Positions 1 through 7,971 are shown, counted from the first letter of the stretch. The stretch: DNA of 8,069 bases from an uncultured Bacteroidota bacterium (GCA_938008665.1 CALLKA010000182.1:1-8069); one strand, 5' to 3'. Notes: generated by a model from the sequence alone, not told the origin. Numbers and translations: made by a program.

Positions 1-35
1 TGCTGATAAAGGTACTTCATTATTTAAAAGATTGT

Positions 36-1043
36 ATGATTACGCAATTAGCAAAAATATTGAACCTTTCTATCTCAACGGTATCAAAGGCTTTACGGGA
101 TAGCCATGAAATTGGAGATGCCACCAAAGAACGCGTTTTAGCTAAAGCAAAGGAAATGGACTACACCCCCAATCCATTTGCAAGCGGATTAAGAAGAAAT
201 AAAAGCAAAACTATCGCAGTTGTGGTACCTGAAGTGGCCAATAACTATTTTTCATTGGCCATTAATGGCATTGAGCGTATCGCACAGGAAAATGACTACC
301 ACGTGCTCATCTACTTAACGCATGAAGATATTGAAAAGGAAAAAGGGATCATGAAGCATTTGGAAAACAAAAGAGTAGATGGTGTTTTAATGTCAGTAAC
401 GATGAATACCAGTAATCAAACTCATTTATCCGATTTTCAGCAAAAAGGAATACCCATTGTATTTTTTGATCGTATTTGCAATGAAATTGAAACTGCAAAA
501 ATCACCACTGATGATTACATTAGCGGAATGAATGCAACCAAACATTTAATTGAAAATGGATGTAAGAATATCGCTTTTCTATCCCTAGGAGATGAAATAT
601 CCATTATGCAAAAAAGAAAAAGTGGCTATTTAGAGGAATTACATAAAAATAATATGGAGGCCAAACCGGAACAAGTAATAAAATGCGGTAATGATGATGA
701 GATGAACTACGATCTTATAAAAAAAAATTTGAGCGGAAAAAATAAACCAGATGGCATTTTTGCTTCCGTAGAAAAACTAGCCATCACCACCTATCAAGTT
801 TGTAGAGAATTAAATATCAATATCCCCAAAGATTTAAAAGTAATATGTTTTTCAAACCTTGAAACAGCTTCCCTATTAAGCCCTTCGCTTTCCACTATTA
901 CACAACCTGCCTATAATATCGGAAAAACCGCAGCGGAAGTCATGTTCAAATATCTAGATAAGAACAAAACCTATATTCCTAATGAGAATATTGTATTACA
1001 ATCTACTTTGCATATTAGGGAATCGTCCCAACAAATTGTTTAA
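36..1043 (+). CDS. LacI-family transcriptional regulator
   Basis: This is a cytoplasmic DNA-binding regulator that responds to a sugar or another small ligand. An N-terminal helix-turn-helix lies at about residues 5-24 (LAKILNLSISTVSKALRDS), with the S-x-S-T-V-S-K-A-L recognition helix typical of LacI/PurR proteins. The hinge-helix region PNPFASGLR is at residues 45-53. A periplasmic-binding-protein-like sensor domain begins at about residue 59 (TIAVVVPE) and runs to the end, with the family segments VDGVLMS and IPIVFFDR. The length of 335 aa is normal. The ATG at 36 aligns about four residues into typical family members. The frame is open upstream to the window edge without an ATG, GTG or TTG, so the true start may lie outside the window. 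No Shine-Dalgarno is visible. The gene precedes ubiX on the same strand by 52 nt. Control of the nearby susCD-like genes is plausible, because such regulators often sit in sugar-uptake loci, but this is inference and the effector is unknown. Confidence 0.93.
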   Translation: MITQLAKILNLSISTVSKALRDSHEIGDATKERVLAKAKEMDYTPNPFASGLRRNKSKTIAVVVPEVANNYFSLAINGIERIAQENDYHVLIYLTHEDIEKEKGIMKHLENKRVDGVLMSVTMNTSNQTHLSDFQQKGIPIVFFDRICNEIETAKITTDDYISGMNATKHLIENGCKNIAFLSLGDEISIMQKRKSGYLEELHKNNMEAKPEQVIKCGNDDEMNYDLIKKNLSGKNKPDGIFASVEKLAITTYQVCRELNINIPKDLKVICFSNLETASLLSPSLSTITQPAYNIGKTAAEVMFKYLDKNKTYIPNENIVLQSTLHIRESSQQIV

Positions 1044-1095
1044 TATTTATTTCACCAAGCAGAACCATTTGCAAGTTTAATTGTTATTAGTATAT

Positions 1096-1659
1096 ATGAA
1101 TAAGATAATTATTGCGATTACGGGTGCAAGCGGTGCTATATATGCCAAATGTTTGATGGACGCGCTTGTCCCACTCAATGACCAATACGAATCCGTGGGT
1201 GTAGTAATGAGCGATAATGCAAAAATTGTATGGGAAACCGAGTTAGATAACAAAGACTACCTTAAATACCCTTTTACTTTTTATCAGAAGAATGATTTCA
1301 ATGCCCCTTTTGCATCAGGATCAGCGCAATACAATATCATGTTTGTGGTCCCTTGTAGCATGGGTACATTAGGACGTATTGCTTCAGGAATAAGTGATGA
1401 TTTAATTACCCGCGCGGCCGATGTGGTATTAAAAGAAAGAAGAAAACTCATCTTAGTAGCGCGCGAAACTCCGTATAATTTAATTCATATAAAAAATATG
1501 GAAACCATCACTTTGGCGGGTGGTATTATTTGTCCTGCAACACCTAGCTTTTACAGCAAGCCTAAAACAATGGAAGAACTAGCCATGACGGTGGTCAATA
1601 GAATGTTAGATTTGGCTGGCATTGACAATAAAAGTTATCGCTGGGGCAACGCGCAATAA
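1096..1659 (+). CDS. ubiX: Flavin prenyltransferase UbiX
   Basis: UbiX joins a dimethylallyl group to reduced FMN, making the prenylated FMN cofactor used by UbiD-family decarboxylases, including those of quinone synthesis or aromatic-acid metabolism. The product is a 187-aa soluble flavoprotein of normal length. It opens with the FMN-binding strand-loop IIIAITGASGAIYAK (GASG at residues 10-13). Other family segments are VVMSDNAKIVWETE (36-49), PFASGS (71-76), VVPCSMGTLGRIASGISDDL (84-103), LKERRK (112-117), ARETP (122-126) and PATPSFYSKP (147-156). From recall of characterised UbiX proteins, K113, E124, Y153 and R169 match the conserved catalytic and phosphate-binding Lys, Glu, Tyr and Arg. 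A TTG at 1081 would add five residues (LLLVY after Met is counted), but the ATG at 1096 puts the start just before the first beta strand, as in homologues. No ubiD partner is in the window. The gene could be cotranscribed with the lacI-like gene, though the functional link is unclear. Confidence 0.94.
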   Translation: MNKIIIAITGASGAIYAKCLMDALVPLNDQYESVGVVMSDNAKIVWETELDNKDYLKYPFTFYQKNDFNAPFASGSAQYNIMFVVPCSMGTLGRIASGISDDLITRAADVVLKERRKLILVARETPYNLIHIKNMETITLAGGIICPATPSFYSKPKTMEELAMTVVNRMLDLAGIDNKSYRWGNAQ

Positions 1660-1692
1660 AAAAGTCCTACCCAATGAAGGATATGACTTTTT
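1659..1692. terminator. Bidirectional hairpin between convergent genes
   Basis: The arm AAAAAGTC (1659-1666) is the exact reverse complement of GACTTTTT (1685-1692), giving an 8-bp stem with an 18-nt loop. A further short pairing of CT with AG inside the loop is possible. The stem overlaps the last base of the ubiX stop codon and lies 18 nt beyond the stop of the minus-strand gene. The A-tract on one arm and T-tract on the other give a U-rich 3' end in either direction, so it could serve both convergent genes. The stem has only three strong-paired positions and is weak. Confidence 0.55.
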
Positions 1693-1710
1693 AGTGAATA
1701 CATTTTTATA

Positions 1711-2559
1711 TTAATCCTCTGCAGCCATTCTTCCTTTGAAATAACCCACTGACTCTGCAATTCCTGGTAAAGGGTCTGACATATCTTTTTCATATTCGAT
1801 ACTACATATCCCTGTATATTTAACTTTACGTAGTGATTCAATGACTGCGCCAAAATTAATTACACCGCGACCAAACTCAATTCCTTTTCCCTCTTTTGCT
1901 GCAGTATTTATATCCTTAATGTGCAAATCAAATAAACGATCCTTGAAATCACGAATTGCTTTTTCGGGTAATGTACCAGCGCGCAAAGAATGCCCAATAT
2001 CAATACACATACCCATTCTTGCATCTAAATTTTTAACACGATTATAAACATCTCCAGGAGCAGGATATAAAGCATCCTCAGGTCCATGATTATGTATGGC
2101 TAATTTAATATCATATTCCTTCACTTTTTGTTCTGCGTATTCAATTAAGTCATAATTAGGAACCCCTACAATCATATTTACACCACATTTTCTTGCGTAT
2201 TCAAATGTTTTATCCACCGCTTCTTTGGATTTCATGTAGATAACTCCTACCGTATAAATATTGATACCTGCTGCTTTATACTTAGCCATCGCTGCACTAA
2301 TTTGCTCATCCGTACTATTCAATGGCAAATGCATTTCCTTTAAGGACATATTTGTCAATCCAATACGTTTCATCATTGCAATAGATTGATCTAAACTAAA
2401 TTTTGCGAAGCTATAACCAGCCATCCCCATTTGCAAAGGTGTATTTGCAGTATCCATTGGTGTTATTGAACTACTACTCGCATGACCAATCACAGGCAAC
2501 AATGCCGAACCTGAAATTCCTAAAATAGTTTGTTGAATAAATTTGCGTCTGTTTGACAT
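1711..2559 (-). CDS. Tat-exported sugar isomerase/epimerase-like TIM barrel
   Basis: This 282-aa protein belongs to the xylose isomerase-like / AP endonuclease 2 TIM-barrel superfamily, often annotated as sugar phosphate isomerase/epimerase. The N-terminus has a twin-arginine motif, NRRKFIQ (residues 3-9), then a hydrophobic stretch and a possible cleavage site after IGHA (residue 27), so export by Tat to the periplasm is likely. The barrel begins near residue 43. Candidate divalent-metal ligands are E75, H156 in AIHNHGPE, D187 in CIDIGHSLRAG, H213 in DLHIKD and E255 in SIEYE, at the spacing expected for this fold. A periplasmic location makes a sugar phosphate substrate unlikely. Free sugars, keto-sugars or cyclitols are better guesses, and some exported members act on 3-keto-glycosides. 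The gene lies downstream of the susCD pair on the same strand, but a strong terminator intervenes, so it may have its own promoter in 2560-2622; none could be recognised there. The ATG was chosen because it places the Tat motif at the start. Confidence 0.88.
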   Translation of the reverse strand: MSNRRKFIQQTILGISGSALLPVIGHASSSSITPMDTANTPLQMGMAGYSFAKFSLDQSIAMMKRIGLTNMSLKEMHLPLNSTDEQISAAMAKYKAAGINIYTVGVIYMKSKEAVDKTFEYARKCGVNMIVGVPNYDLIEYAEQKVKEYDIKLAIHNHGPEDALYPAPGDVYNRVKNLDARMGMCIDIGHSLRAGTLPEKAIRDFKDRLFDLHIKDINTAAKEGKGIEFGRGVINFGAVIESLRKVKYTGICSIEYEKDMSDPLPGIAESVGYFKGRMAAED

Positions 2560-2622
2560 AGTATTATTTTTAAAAAAGAAATGATGAAATTTTAATAAAA
2601 TTAAAGTTACTGAAATATAATT

Positions 2623-2668
2623 AAAAAAATGTCCCCGCCCCGATGATGCGAGACAGGGACATTTTTTT
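2623..2668 (-). terminator. Strong rho-independent terminator of the susCD operon
   Basis: AAAAAAATGTCCC (2623-2635) is perfectly complementary to GGGACATTTTTTT (2656-2668). On the minus-strand RNA the stem continues inward for seven more pairs, of which three are G-U wobbles, ending in the 6-nt loop CAUCAU. That makes about 20 pairs in all. On the plus strand the same three positions are C-A mismatches, so the full hairpin forms only in the minus-strand transcript. It begins 11 nt after the susD-like stop codon and ends in a run of seven U, which fits an intrinsic terminator for the susC-susD transcript. Confidence 0.85.
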
Positions 2669-2679
2669 AAAATTATTTG

Positions 2680-4521
2680 TTACTCCTGAATTTTATCTAA
2701 TGCAGGCTTATTCGTTTCGGAACCGGCATAACCCATATTTTGGTTTATTTGGCCTAAACTATTCGCCAATATTGCTGGTCTTGGAATTGGCCATAATACA
2801 TGATAAGGACTTATTTTATATTGGTCCCCTCTCACATTTTTAATGCCTTTTCCGTAAAAGTCATTCTTGGCCATCAATCTGTCATACCAGAAATTTGCTG
2901 TAGAAAAATTAGCAACAGTATAAGATTTACCACCAAATGACTTACCTGTTTTTGCTAAAATATAGGCAACCCTTGTTAACTCTGTTTTTCTTGGCTCTTC
3001 ATAATACAATTCTCTTCCACGCTCATCTAAAATTGTTCCTAAATCAACTTGCGATGCCGTATAAGGGGAACATTTTGCTCTTGTTCTAACCATATTAACA
3101 TCTGCTGCAGCTGATGCTAAATCGTTTTTATGCCAATAAGCTTCCGCTCTTAACAAGTACGTTTCAGCCAAACGGAATATATACCAATCGGAGTTACCTC
3201 CTTGATATGGATATCTAATTTCATCTTCCACATATAACTTATAATGCGGCCAACCAAACCAAGTACGAATAGTATCACCCCCACTTACTAATAAAGAACC
3301 ATCCGCTTTTCTAAGTTGTAGTCTTTGTCCATAATAAGGTGATTTACCTTTTAACGTGCCTGCATTATTATAAGTGAGCATGGTCATTTCCATCCAGTTT
3401 CTTGAAACGGTATCATGTCTCAAATCTTTTGGATCATCCCAAATATAAACAGTGGCGTATGGTGTTGCTCTACAACGGCCAATACCACGACCATAATCTT
3501 TCATATGGTCAAATTCAACTTGAGAATTAGTCATGCCCACTAAACCATCTGGCGTTAAAATACTTCCTGATGATGAAAAAGGCAATGCTTGACGCATACT
3601 CGTAGTACCATTTACAGTAGCAGAAGGATCGCCATATCGATCAATTACTGAAAATAAAACTTCCGTATTGGCTGTGCTAAATTTATTATTACGTCTGTGT
3701 AAATCCCAAATAACATTTTTACTTGCAATACCTGCATCAACCCCAAAACGATTGGTCATTAACTTATAAGTGCCATTATTAATTACTGCACTTGAGGAAG
3801 CAATTGCATCATCAAACAAACCTAATGCAAGATTCACTTTTGTCAACAAATGACCAACAGCTGCCCTATTCACTTCCCCCTTATTGGATACCCAAGGCAC
3901 ATGCAGCATTGCAAAATCAAGATCTGCCTTTAATCTTTGTAAAATCACTTCTCGCTTAACAGTATTGAAATCTAATTTCGCAGAACTAAGTTCCGTAAAA
4001 GTTGTGGGTACATCTCCAAACTGGTGCACGAGTCTATAATAAGCATAAGCCCTAAAAAAGTTGGCACGACCTATTATAATATTTTTTTTGTCATCTGCTA
4101 TTGTTTTTACACTAGCAATTCTTGAAGTAATGGTATTCGCCAAACGAATAATTAAATAATTTCTTTCCCAAAAGTAACCAATTCTGTTAAAGTCATTACT
4201 ATTTAACTGCGCATCTGGCGTAATCAATATGTCCATATTGACCGCAGGTCCAAACTTATCAGTTGTTCCCTCAACGGCCATTTCAGAAAAAATATTTTCT
4301 GTGATAATTGGTGCGCCATCTTCATAAAATTCTTGTCGTACATTTTTAGCAACACTCGCCAATGCTGCATTAAAACCTGACTCATCCTGAAGCGTATTTT
4401 CAGGAGAATAAAAAGACAACGCCTTTGGTTCCAACCAGTCTTTGTTGCAGGATTGACCAACAAACAATACCATACACATGGTGAACAGGTATTGTAAATA
4501 TTTTATATTCAAATTTTTCAT
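2680..4521 (-). CDS. SusD/RagB-family nutrient-binding outer-membrane lipoprotein
   Basis: This is the surface lipoprotein that caps the neighbouring SusC-type channel and helps capture the substrate. The 613-aa product starts with a lipoprotein signal peptide: lysines at positions 2 and 7, a hydrophobic core, and the lipobox VGQSC with Cys25 as the predicted lipidated residue. NKDW follows the cysteine, with a charged pair that may favour surface export. The N-terminal SusD-like helical region covers roughly residues 30-260 and contains GRANFFRAYAYYRLVHQFGD. The C-terminal RagB/SusD region holds RLAETYLLRAEAYW (450-463), the DERGRELYYEE segment (499-509), and LWPIPRPAIL (576-585) followed by INQNMGY. 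These are standard family signatures. The start lies 29 nt downstream of the susC-like stop, so the two genes are almost certainly one transcript. Substrate specificity cannot be read from the sequence. The gene is intact, with no frameshift. Confidence 0.95.
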   Translation of the reverse strand: MKNLNIKYLQYLFTMCMVLFVGQSCNKDWLEPKALSFYSPENTLQDESGFNAALASVAKNVRQEFYEDGAPIITENIFSEMAVEGTTDKFGPAVNMDILITPDAQLNSNDFNRIGYFWERNYLIIRLANTITSRIASVKTIADDKKNIIIGRANFFRAYAYYRLVHQFGDVPTTFTELSSAKLDFNTVKREVILQRLKADLDFAMLHVPWVSNKGEVNRAAVGHLLTKVNLALGLFDDAIASSSAVINNGTYKLMTNRFGVDAGIASKNVIWDLHRRNNKFSTANTEVLFSVIDRYGDPSATVNGTTSMRQALPFSSSGSILTPDGLVGMTNSQVEFDHMKDYGRGIGRCRATPYATVYIWDDPKDLRHDTVSRNWMEMTMLTYNNAGTLKGKSPYYGQRLQLRKADGSLLVSGGDTIRTWFGWPHYKLYVEDEIRYPYQGGNSDWYIFRLAETYLLRAEAYWHKNDLASAAADVNMVRTRAKCSPYTASQVDLGTILDERGRELYYEEPRKTELTRVAYILAKTGKSFGGKSYTVANFSTANFWYDRLMAKNDFYGKGIKNVRGDQYKISPYHVLWPIPRPAILANSLGQINQNMGYAGSETNKPALDKIQE

Positions 4522-4550
4522 ATCCTAAGATTTGTATTTTAAATTATTGA

Positions 4551-7500
4551 TTAAAATGTTAAGTTAATACCAAATGTCCCGTATGATGGAGTGAACCCTT
4601 TGTTTTCAGGATCGAAATACTCCCAAGGGGATATAACCAATGCATTTTGTATATTGAAATAAAACTTCAATGACTGGAATTTCATTTTTTCAATATATTT
4701 TTTAGGCATGTTATAAGCAATACTGATATTATTTAACCTTACAAATGATGATTTTCTCCAGATATTAAATCCAATACCCGAGCCTATCGAAGACATCATC
4801 CTACCGTAATCATTAATTTGATTCTCTGGTGTCCAATAAGGTCTTTTATAAAACTGTGAACGATCATAAAAACGATCTGTATTAGCAGCTTCATTAAATT
4901 GAGAAAGTTGTCCTAAACGACCATACAATTGAAAAGAAAAATCCCAATTTTTATAAAGCGTAAACTCATTTCTTAAATTGAATGAAAGCTTAGCTGTAGT
5001 TCGACCCAAAAACACTTTGTCATCCACTGTAATTTTCCCGTCTTTAGTTACATCCTCTAGCTTAAAATCACCGGGTGAGAAACCAAAGGATTTTGCAGTA
5101 GCAGCTTCATCCACACGCCAAACACCTAAAACGTTAAAATCCCAAACTGTATTAATATCTTGTCCTATGAACCAACCATTTGCTCTGTCATCCTGTTCCT
5201 TCATAGTTACTTTTCCAGTTGCATCTGTTACAGGAACTTCGCCATAAAGACTAACTATTTTATTTTTATTAGTCCATGCAGCTATTGTCGTTCTCCAGAC
5301 AAAATTGTTCTTTTTAATATTTTCAGTGTTCAAACTAAATTCAAAACCTGAATTATCCACTTTACCAAGATTGGTAATTACACTATTAAATCCGGTAACA
5401 TTAGGTAATGCCCTATTCACCAATAAATCATTGGTATTTCTTACATAATAATCTATCGCACCTGATATTTTACCCCCTTTGGTACTAAAATCAATTCCAA
5501 AGTTGACAGATGCTTGACGCTCCCACTTTAAATTAGCATTAGACATATTGGTTGTTTGTACAGCCCCAATAGGAATATTTACACCACCCGGAGAAGTATA
5601 TAAATAGGTACTTGCTGCAAGTTGCGCAAGCGCGGAATAACGACCTACTTCACGGTTACCATTTTCACCATAAGAAACGCGCAATTTTAAATAATCAAGC
5701 ATGCCTTGCGTTTTTTGCATAAACTTTTCATCAGAGATCACCCAAGCCAAAGCAGCAGATGGAAAAAATGCACGAGGATTACCTTGACCAAATGCAGAAT
5801 AACCATCACGACGACCAGTTAAAGTGATAAGGTATTTTTCATCATAGGAATAATTGAAACGTCCCATGATTGCATCGCCAGTTTGATATTGGTCATTCGC
5901 AAGTACGTTTTTAATACTAGCAGCTTGTATACCATTCCAACCTAGGTTGTCATTAGGTGAATACTGCTCAGCATTGATGGTACTAGAGAAAAACTGAAAC
6001 TTTTCTGCATTGAACAAAGCCGTTGCGTCAAAACTATGTTTACCAATTTTTTTATTCCACATCAACAAATTATCAACCTGCCATTGAAAAGTACGGCTAT
6101 CCGTTCTTGCAGTAATACCTCCTCTACTTTCAAGCAATGGTCTTTTGGAAGAGATATGTTCATAATTTTGAGACCATTCAAACCTTGGTGTATAATTCAC
6201 TTGATACGAAAATCCCAAAGGAAGTTTACCCTTCACATATACGGATCCAAAAAGATTATTAAACTTGATAAGACGTTTCACATAATAAGGAGTAACCAAT
6301 GGGTTTAAATTATTACCTACATCATCATTTGTACTTGCACGAAGACGTCCATCAGCTTGATATAAATCACCAAAAGGACTTGTATTTAACATATCACCAA
6401 TACTCACAGGCGTTTGACCTTCATCCCTACTTGCAAACTGCATATTTAAACCAAAAGTTAAATACTTAGCAATTTCTGTTTCTAAATTTAACCTTGATCT
6501 AAAAGTTTTAAATATTTCTCCATTGGACATCCCTTGGTTTTCAAAATATCCTAAAGAAGTATAATAAGTCGTGTTTTGAGTTCTGCCAGAAATACCAACA
6601 GTATGATCCTGTTGCATTCCATTTTTGTTCAAGATGAGTGATTCCCAATCAATAGGCTTTCCATCCTTATAACTTTGAATAGAAACAGGTTGTGTTCCGG
6701 TACCTCCTCCTAATCTTTGCAACCAAGTAGTTACTGGATCTGCGCCAACTTGACCCGAAAGCCCTAACCACTGATTAACAGTAAAATCGTTAGGTAGTTT
6801 TCTAGGATCCCACTCAAAATATTTCATACCAGGCTTAGAAGTTGAATCATAACCTCTCATACTATATCTAACATCCTGTCTCCAAGACAAAAATTCATCA
6901 GGACTTAGCAAACCAGGCCAACTAGCAATTCGATTCATCGTATAATTGGAGTTGACTGTAATTATGGGCTTACCCATTTTTCCTCTTTTGGTTGTAATAA
7001 GGATAACACCATTTGCAGAACGAGCGCCAAATACGGCAGCAGAACTCGCATCTTTTAATACGTCCATGGTGGCAATATCATTTGGATTAATATCTGCGAG
7101 GTCACCGGGATAAATCACTCCATCCAAAACTAATAATGGAGATGTAGATGCGGTCAATGAAGCACGACCACGAACTTGTAACGATCCACCACCCTTAGGA
7201 GAGGCACTAAAACCTACATCTAATCCAGGTGCGTTTCCACGTAACATATCTTGAATAGATCTTGCATTTTCATTTTCCAATTGGGTCGCTTTAATTTGAA
7301 CCACCGCTCCAGTAAGGTCTTTTTTCTTAGCAGTACCATAACCAACCACCACGACATCAGACAAAGAAGAAACTTGTTCTGTTAAAAAAACATTGATTAC
7401 TTTATTGTTTTTTACTGCAACTTCTGATGAAATAAATCCAACAGCAGAAAATACAAGTGTCCCATTATCCGGAACACTAATAGTAAACATACCTTTTGCG

Positions 7501-7730
7501 TCAGTAATCACTGCAGTTTTACTACCCTTTACTGCAACACTAATACCATCCAAAGGAGTATTACGACTGTCAGTTACTTTACCAGTTACAGTAATTTGCG
7601 CTAATGATAATTTTCGTGTTGCAACTTCCGCATTAACGGAGATAGCACTCGTTACGAAAAAACTAAATAGACCAAGCAGGAGTATACTACTCGACATTAG
7701 TTTTTTAGATTTTTTTTGGTTTTTTTTCAT
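4551..7730 (-). CDS. SusC/RagA-family TonB-dependent outer-membrane receptor
   Basis: This is an outer-membrane importer that takes up the ligand held by its SusD partner, powered by TonB. The product has 1059 aa, normal for the family. A lysine-rich n-region and hydrophobic stretch (residues 1-34, possible cleavage after VNA) form the signal peptide. A carboxypeptidase-D-like beta-sandwich domain follows (about 47-118, GKVTDSRNTPLDGISV). Then come the DVVVVGYGT motif (125-133), typical of SusC proteins at the domain-plug junction, and the plug domain (about 135-250), ending in FGARSANGVILITTKRG. The 22-strand-type barrel fills the rest and ends in FGINLTF with a terminal Phe, as expected for the assembly machinery signal. 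A calcium-loop-like segment DVTKDGKITVDD lies at 893-904. The domain before the plug is not an anti-sigma-binding (STN) domain, so direct signalling to a sigma factor is not indicated. The first codons carry three adenine runs. The gene is first in the operon with the susD-like gene. Confidence 0.96.
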   Translation of the reverse strand: MKKNQKKSKKLMSSSILLLGLFSFFVTSAISVNAEVATRKLSLAQITVTGKVTDSRNTPLDGISVAVKGSKTAVITDAKGMFTISVPDNGTLVFSAVGFISSEVAVKNNKVINVFLTEQVSSLSDVVVVGYGTAKKKDLTGAVVQIKATQLENENARSIQDMLRGNAPGLDVGFSASPKGGGSLQVRGRASLTASTSPLLVLDGVIYPGDLADINPNDIATMDVLKDASSAAVFGARSANGVILITTKRGKMGKPIITVNSNYTMNRIASWPGLLSPDEFLSWRQDVRYSMRGYDSTSKPGMKYFEWDPRKLPNDFTVNQWLGLSGQVGADPVTTWLQRLGGGTGTQPVSIQSYKDGKPIDWESLILNKNGMQQDHTVGISGRTQNTTYYTSLGYFENQGMSNGEIFKTFRSRLNLETEIAKYLTFGLNMQFASRDEGQTPVSIGDMLNTSPFGDLYQADGRLRASTNDDVGNNLNPLVTPYYVKRLIKFNNLFGSVYVKGKLPLGFSYQVNYTPRFEWSQNYEHISSKRPLLESRGGITARTDSRTFQWQVDNLLMWNKKIGKHSFDATALFNAEKFQFFSSTINAEQYSPNDNLGWNGIQAASIKNVLANDQYQTGDAIMGRFNYSYDEKYLITLTGRRDGYSAFGQGNPRAFFPSAALAWVISDEKFMQKTQGMLDYLKLRVSYGENGNREVGRYSALAQLAASTYLYTSPGGVNIPIGAVQTTNMSNANLKWERQASVNFGIDFSTKGGKISGAIDYYVRNTNDLLVNRALPNVTGFNSVITNLGKVDNSGFEFSLNTENIKKNNFVWRTTIAAWTNKNKIVSLYGEVPVTDATGKVTMKEQDDRANGWFIGQDINTVWDFNVLGVWRVDEAATAKSFGFSPGDFKLEDVTKDGKITVDDKVFLGRTTAKLSFNLRNEFTLYKNWDFSFQLYGRLGQLSQFNEAANTDRFYDRSQFYKRPYWTPENQINDYGRMMSSIGSGIGFNIWRKSSFVRLNNISIAYNMPKKYIEKMKFQSLKFYFNIQNALVISPWEYFDPENKGFTPSYGTFGINLTF

Positions 7731-7870
7731 TTAACTAAAATTTAAATTATTTGTTTTGCCTCATTACAAATGCAACAATCAAATGATAAATAGATATTAA
7801 GGTTAAACCGATATTACTTTTAAAAAAAAGCAAGAGAATTAAACCTTAGTGTACTAATTAAATCAAAGCG

Positions 7871-7897
7871 AAATAAGCAAGCAATCGTAAATAAGCA
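7871..7897. repeat. Direct repeat AAATAAGCA, 18-nt period
   Basis: The 9-mer AAATAAGCA occurs at 7871-7879 and again at 7889-7897, exactly 18 nt apart. That is close to two helical turns, so the copies would face nearly the same side of the DNA. Such an arrangement can bind a dimeric regulator, but in AT-rich DNA a chance origin is also possible. Confidence 0.4.
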
Positions 7898-7923
7898 GTA
7901 TTAAAATATGAACTTTATTTTAT

Positions 7924-7941
7924 ATTTTAAATATTTTAAAT
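7924..7941. repeat. Tandem duplication of ATTTTAAAT
   Basis: Two adjacent copies of the 9-mer ATTTTAAAT fill 7924-7941. The segment lies in a wholly A/T stretch and could act as a bendable or easily melted promoter element. No specific function can be assigned. Confidence 0.4.
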
Positions 7942-7959
7942 AACAATTTGTTAACATAT

Positions 7960-7971
7960 AACGAAATCGTT
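7960..7971. repeat. Short inverted repeat AACGA-AA-TCGTT
   Basis: The 5-bp arms AACGA and TCGTT flank a 2-nt centre. The size is compatible with part of an operator for a dimeric repressor, but it lacks the central CG common in LacI-type operators. The assignment is weak. Confidence 0.3.

Noticed and set aside
1081..1095. TTG at 1081 as an alternative ubiX start
   Set aside because: It adds a few residues absent from typical UbiX proteins, while the ATG at 1096 places the first beta strand at the usual distance from the N-terminus.
1635..1853. Minus-strand 72-codon frame across the ubiX / TIM-barrel junction
   Set aside because: It overlaps the ends of two well-supported genes and spans their shared terminator hairpin; it is a shadow frame.
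2643..2843. Plus-strand 66-codon frame at the end of the susD-like gene
   Set aside because: It starts inside the terminator loop and runs antisense to the conserved SusD C-terminus.
4978..5351. Two overlapping plus-strand open frames of 89 and 63 codons inside the susC-like gene
   Set aside because: They overlap each other in different frames and lie opposite conserved barrel sequence; neither resembles a protein family.
7393..7734. Plus-strand open frame of 113 codons opposite the start of the susC-like gene
   Set aside because: It is antisense to clear signal-peptide and carboxypeptidase-D-like coding sequence, has no recognisable domain, and ends in phenylalanine runs that are only the complement of the lysine codons.
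7767..7774. Possible minus-strand -7 element TGCATTTG for the susC-like gene
   Set aside because: It has one mismatch to TAnnTTTG, and no TTG lies at the expected upstream distance, so it is not better than chance in AT-rich DNA.
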